Of a stretch of 64,000 nucleotides of DNA, positions 61,940 to 64,000 are shown piece after piece. Origin of the DNA: Pyrus communis (taxonomy: Eukaryota; Streptophyta; Magnoliopsida; Rosales; Rosaceae). The notes beneath the pieces were generated by a model. It had not been told where the DNA came from. It worked only from the letters and a program-made list of their open reading frames with translations, and searched no databases. Position 1 is the first letter of the stretch. Each line of letters opens with the position of its first letter. Made by a program: the position numbers and the translations under genes. The stretch covers positions 64,501 to 128,500 of the forward strand of contig NC_084805.1 of the NCBI RefSeq assembly GCF_963583255.1, given 5' to 3'.

Positions 61940-62750
61940 AAGATGAAAACCCAATGAGTACGCCGATAACATCATTCTTAACCCCCACCAGCTGAAGAAA
62001 ACGGCTAGGATTGGCTCATGTCTGAGCCCAATGAAGAATGTGAACTCATGGTTTTCCTTAGGAAAAATCATAATGTTTTCGAATGGTCGCCCTCTGACAT
62101 GCCCAGTATAAATCCAACGATAACTTGTCACAAGTTGCACGACGATCCCACTGCTAAACCTGTGATCCAGAAAATGAGACATTTCACACTCAAGCAAGTA
62201 GCAATTATTGAGGTGGAGATTGACAAGTTACAAGAGGCCGGATTCATTGAAGAAGCGGTGCACTCAACATGACTGGCTAGTGTCGTGCTGGTGATGAAAA
62301 AAGACAAAGGTAAATGGAGAGTATGTGTGGATTACATCGACCTCAACAAGGCATACTCTAAAGATAACTACCCAATTCCCCGAATCGACCTGCTCGTTAA
62401 CTCAACATCTGGGAACTAGCTGCTCAGCTTCTTGGACACATACTCAGGCTGCAATTAGATTGCTATGCACGAGCCTGACAAAGAGAAAACCGCATTCGCG
62501 ATCAAGCGAGGCGCATACCTTAACAAGGTCATGCCCTTTGGCCTCAAGAACATAGGAAGAACCTACCAACGACTCGTAAACATGATTTTCAAGAAACAAA
62601 TCAGAGTACCCATGTAGGTCTACGTCGACAATATCATGGTGAAAGGCAAGCAGTGGTCAGACCACATTGGCAACTTGGCAGAGACTTTTGACATCATTCG
62701 AGAGTACAAAATGAAGCTCGACCCAGCCAAGTGCACTTTCGGTGTCTCCT
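61940..62750 (+). pseudogene. Gypsy reverse transcriptase (N-terminal to YVDN)
   Basis: The frame 62018-62272 gives FEWSPSDMPSINPTITCHKL and the RT entry EVEIDKLQEAGFIEE. Then KGKWRVCVDYIDLNKAYSKD and PIPRIDLLVN (RT blocks) and VYVDNIMVKG (about 62620-62649), where YVDD has changed to YVDN. Several in-frame stops. It is continued at 63675. Confidence 0.88.
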
Positions 62751-63669
62751 TGTATAGACGAAAATTCTGTAATGAATGCAATGATAACACGTGTACAAAG
62801 TAGATTTGTATTGATTTGAATTTGTAGGTTACAATCTCTGTTTACAATTTTCCTCTAATTCAATCTTTAAATTTGATGTAGATACATGATTGTTGATCCA
62901 AGAGTCACGATGACTTATTCTCGAACGAACGGTTGAACGATTGCTTTAAGTTTTGAGCTTGAAAACAACGCGTGAATGATCTTCACCTCAATTGTGTGGT
63001 AAAGGTTAGTGTTTCATGAGGGATTTCGTTGCTTCAAAGGTCTTAGCGACTTGATCTTGAAACAAACGTTGCTACAAGTTTATAAGCTTGCAACGAAGTC
63101 TTGAAGGAATCGGCACGAGTGCTTGTTGATTCTTCAAGGAAGTGCTTTGGCTTTGGTTGAATGTTCTTTGAAGACAACTTTGGCAGTGTATTAGTCTTCA
63201 AAGGTTTGGTAGAGGTTTTTCTGTGTAGAGATTTTTTCAACCCTTATGCTTGTGGGAAGACCTTGTATTTATAGGTTTCTCAAAGCTAGCCTTTGGGTGG
63301 ATTTGGCTTTGATTTATATCCTAATTCATCCATGGGAGAATTTAGGCATGTTTTGTGTCTTAATTTTAGCCACTTTACTCCCTTGGCCAAAATTATGAGG
63401 CATTGTTGCCTATTTTGTGAGCAATCTTCAATTCTTGCTTGTTTTATAAAGATGCTTTAACTTTTTTTCCGGTTTTAAGGACCAATCTAGACCTTTTTGC
63501 CAAATTTAAGGGAGTTTTCTCCCTTGTGCCGATTTTTAAGAAGATTTTATATTTCCTTTGCTTGATTTGTGTCACATGTCATTGATAACTTGTCCATCTG
63601 TGATGAATCATATGTCATGTAGAGTTTTGTGATGCATCATTTGTATGCAATGAAATATACATGTATACA
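62751..63669 (-). mobile_element. Solo LTR inside the gypsy reverse transcriptase
   Basis: Ends TGTATA...TATACA (perfect 6-bp inverted termini), 919 bp. Flanks CTCCT (62746-62750) and TTCCT (63670-63674) form a 5-bp target repeat with one mismatch. Removal restores GVSSSQFLGYLVTQRGIKAH in the RT. A minus-strand TATA box (CTATAAATACAAGG, about 63263-63276) indicates minus orientation. Confidence 0.85.
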
Positions 63670-63674
63670 TTCCT

Positions 63675-64000
63675 CAAGCCAATTCTTAGGGTACCTTGTA
63701 ACCCAGCGAGGAATCAAAGCTCATCCAAGGTGAATCAGAACGATCTTGGACATGAAGTCTCCCACAACATTGTAGGAGATCCAAAGTCTAATCGGACGAG
63801 TAGCTGCACTCAATCATTTCCTCTCGCGATCCATTAACCGATGCAAGTCATTCTTCAAGGCAATCAAGAAGGCATAGAAAGACAAATATGACAATGAGAG
63901 CAAAAGGCATTTCAAGACCTAAAGCAATACCTGATGTCACCTCCACTATTATCCAAGGCGGAAACAACAGAGAACATGTACATCTATCTAGCAGTATCAG
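63675..64000 (+). pseudogene. Gypsy RT C-terminus and RNase H start
   Basis: SQFLGYLVTQRGIKAHP (about 63674-63730), then IGRVAALNHFLSRSINRC and SFFKAIKKA match the RT connection/RNase H beginning in Tat-like gypsy elements. Stops occur, and the element continues past the window. Confidence 0.8.

Larger units (their letters stand above)
55807..64000 (+). mobile_element. Tat-like Ty3/gypsy element, interrupted by two solo LTRs, runs off the window
   Basis: 5' LTR is 55807-56459 (TGTGGAGCC...CATCGACA, 653 bp), followed by the primer-binding-site-like ATTGGTGCTTTCATCG at 56461. Order gag, protease, RT, start of RNase H on the plus strand is the gypsy order (integrase would be downstream). Solo LTRs at 59235 and 62751 split protease and RT. 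Many stops; non-functional. The 3' LTR lies beyond 64000. Confidence 0.85.

Overview
The window is plant nuclear DNA from a eudicot. The evidence is a six-exon chloroplast antenna gene with GT-AG introns, a six-exon RNA-binding protein gene, AT-rich intergenic DNA and dense nested LTR retrotransposons. Several LTRs resemble families I associate with Rosaceae (apple, pear, Prunus), but that attribution is from memory and unverified. Only two intact host genes are visible. Lhcb5 (CP26) is at 4805-6493 on the plus strand. A single-RRM RNA-binding protein gene is at 26592-32141 on the minus strand. Both were assembled by hand across introns and keep an open frame (290 and 282 residues).

Layout, left to right: a minus-strand LTR cut by the window edge (1-977); a Mutator-like foldback MITE with a 9-bp target duplication (4163-4355); Lhcb5 and its promoter; a TIR element with a 10-bp target duplication (6821-7487); a decayed minus-strand Ty1/copia element (7522-15749) that itself holds a hAT-like insertion in its 3' LTR and a 1.73-kb solo LTR inside its reverse transcriptase; a long-TIR element (16346-17342); a second copia element, plus strand (17357-23322), with both LTRs, a perfect 5-bp target duplication and an intact antisense coiled-coil ORF; a SINE-like composite repeat; the RRM gene, with the same AT-rich repeat in two of its introns; a second foldback MITE and an inverted copy of the SINE-like composite.

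From 34.9 to 42.1 kb lies a decayed CACTA-like element split by a terminal-inverted-repeat element (36846-41163) that carries nine units of a ~346-bp tandem array. Next come a 2.25-kb solo LTR (42240-44491) and a copia fragment whose RNase H is broken by a solo LTR, which in turn has a Cassandra TRIM (5S-rRNA-bearing LTRs) inserted 2 bp from its end (45333-46559). Then follow a TTA-flanked Harbinger-like MITE inside a copia LTR, a copia RT/RNase H fragment, a CACTA transposase fragment, a copia-type LTR, the 5' end of a minus-strand Ty3/gypsy (Tat-like) element, and a plus-strand Tat-like gypsy element (55807 to the window end) broken by two more solo LTRs.

The window is mainly a record of successive insertions; the relative order can be read from the nesting. 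No CRISPR, operon, tRNA gene or complete rRNA gene was seen. The most unusual items are the antisense coiled-coil ORF, the 346-bp array inside a TIR element, the three-level Cassandra nest, and a solo LTR with an aberrant 3' junction that duplicates 46 bp of its target.
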